Positions 8,538-9,275 of a stretch of 9,275 nt of DNA are shown one piece after another. The notes below the pieces were generated by a model, which was not told the origin of the DNA, did not search any database, and was given only the letters and a program-made list of their open reading frames with translations. Position 1 is the stretch's first letter. Each line of letters begins with the position of its first letter. The position numbers and the translations under genes are program-made. This DNA is from an uncultured Actinomycetes bacterium (lineage in GTDB: Bacteria; Actinomycetota; Thermoleophilia; Solirubrobacterales; 70-9), in the NCBI GenBank assembly GCA_946482365.1, contig CAMLQY010000049.1, positions 1 through 9,275 of the forward strand. The letters are read 5' to 3'.

Positions 8538-9275
8538 ATGCCCAAACGCCACAAGGAAGCCCCGCCCCAAGACGACCTCTACGCGCCGATCGAGTGGGAG
8601 AGCGCCGGCGAGTACGGCGACATCCGCTACGAGAAGGCCGACGGGATCGCGAAGATCACGATCGACCGGCCCGACGTGCTCAACGCCTTCCGGCCGCAGA
8701 CGCTGGTCGAGATCTCGGCCGCGTTCGAGCTCGCCCGGGAGGACACCGAAGTCGGAGCGGTGATCCTCACCGGCGAGGGGACACGGGCGTTCTGCTCGGG
8801 CGGCGACCAGCAGGTCCGCGGCGACACCGGCTACGTCGCCGAGGGCACCTCCCTGGGCCGCTTCCACGTCACCGACCTCCAGGTGCAGATGCGGCGGCTG
8901 CCGAAGCCCGTGGTCGCGATGGTGGCCGGGTACGCGATCGGCGGGGGCCACGTCCTCCATCTCTGCTGCGACCTGACGATCGCCGCCGACAACGCCTGGT
9001 TCGGGCAGACCGGCCCGCGGGTCGGGTCCTGGGACGGGGGCTTTGGCGCCTCGCTGCTGCGCGACCTCGTCGGCACCAAGAGGGCGAAGGAGCTCTGGTT
9101 GCTCTGCCGCCAGTACGACGCCGGCGAGGCCGAGCGGATGGGCCTGGTCAACGCGGTCGTCCCCCTCGACCGCCTCGAGGAGGAGACCGTCGCCTGGTGT
9201 CGCGAGATGCTCGCTCTCTCCCCCTTCGCCCTGCGCCTGGTCAAGGCCAGCTTCAACGCCCACGAGGACGGCTAC
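8538..9275 (+). CDS. menB: 1,4-dihydroxy-2-naphthoyl-CoA synthase MenB, partial (C-terminus outside window)
   Basis: A crotonase-fold enzyme that closes o-succinylbenzoyl-CoA into 1,4-dihydroxy-2-naphthoyl-CoA for menaquinone. The 246 visible residues show [11 protein letters not shown] (85-95), [20 protein letters not shown] (129-148; oxyanion-hole region), [10 protein letters not shown] (155-164), Asp166 and [10 protein letters not shown] (186-195). The DQ after SGG and the GGGHVLH stretch separate MenB from ordinary enoyl-CoA hydratases. Gln157, Gly159 and Trp187 match the E. coli residues that hold bicarbonate, so this is a type I enzyme. The E. coli protein is about 285 residues; here the last few tens, including the C-terminal residues that complete the neighbouring active site, are beyond the right edge. 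An in-frame GTG three codons upstream (8529) is an alternative start, but a promoter-like hexamer would overlap it. It is divergent from menE. Confidence 0.95.
   Translation, partial: MPKRHKEAPPQDDLYAPIEWESAGEYGDIRYEKADGIAKITIDRPDVLNAFRPQTLVEISAAFELAREDTEVGAVILTGEGTRAFCSGGDQQVRGDTGYVAEGTSLGRFHVTDLQVQMRRLPKPVVAMVAGYAIGGGHVLHLCCDLTIAADNAWFGQTGPRVGSWDGGFGASLLRDLVGTKRAKELWLLCRQYDAGEAERMGLVNAVVPLDRLEEETVAWCREMLALSPFALRLVKASFNAHEDGY

Noticed and set aside
8517..9263. Minus-strand extension of the menE frame upstream to 9263 (690 codons in all)
   Set aside because: The extension is antisense to menB and resembles no known domain. The ligase family N-terminus begins at the ATG at 8516.

Overview
The window is very GC-rich with dense coding and third codon positions that are nearly all G or C. 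SerC and SerA follow the layouts known from Mycobacterium tuberculosis, and several starts look leaderless. This suggests a high-GC actinobacterium (Actinomycetota). A deep lineage such as Thermoleophilia/Solirubrobacterales is a guess from overall feel, not a proof. No rRNA, tRNA, CRISPR, integrase or insertion sequence was seen.

Layout from right to left. menB (DHNA-CoA synthase, + strand, cut by the right edge) is divergent from menE (OSB-CoA ligase, - strand) across a 21-bp gap. menE is followed 12 bp later by ilvC (ketol-acid reductoisomerase), so a menaquinone gene and a branched-chain amino acid gene probably share a transcript. A small cupin gene (+) converges on ilvC and is divergent from serC. 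serC overlaps serA by 4 bp, making a two-gene serine biosynthesis unit. After serA, on the same strand, come a VAT-1/quinone-oxidoreductase-like MDR gene, a small secreted RTX-type calcium-binding-repeat protein, and leuA (2-isopropylmalate synthase, cut by the left edge).

The most interesting element is the leuA leader (about 1023-1187, - strand). A 19-codon open frame, MTHRLDSLALLLLLPLRGE, has eight leucine codons, five of them consecutive. Its CUC/CUU tract is perfectly complementary over 10 nt to the leuA Shine-Dalgarno region. A CUUCGG tetraloop hairpin lies in the last leader codons, and no U-tract terminator is visible. This fits leucine-responsive translational attenuation in which the leucine codons themselves act as the anti-Shine-Dalgarno strand. 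Attenuation of leuA by leader peptides is a known theme; the detailed mechanism here is inferred from sequence alone.

Other points of interest are promoter-like TAnnnT hexamers 7 or 10 nt upstream of four starts that lack a Shine-Dalgarno, a type I (bicarbonate-dependent-type) MenB signature, a MenE with Asp where the P-loop usually has Lys, and a perfect 16-bp palindrome just ahead of the RTX gene.
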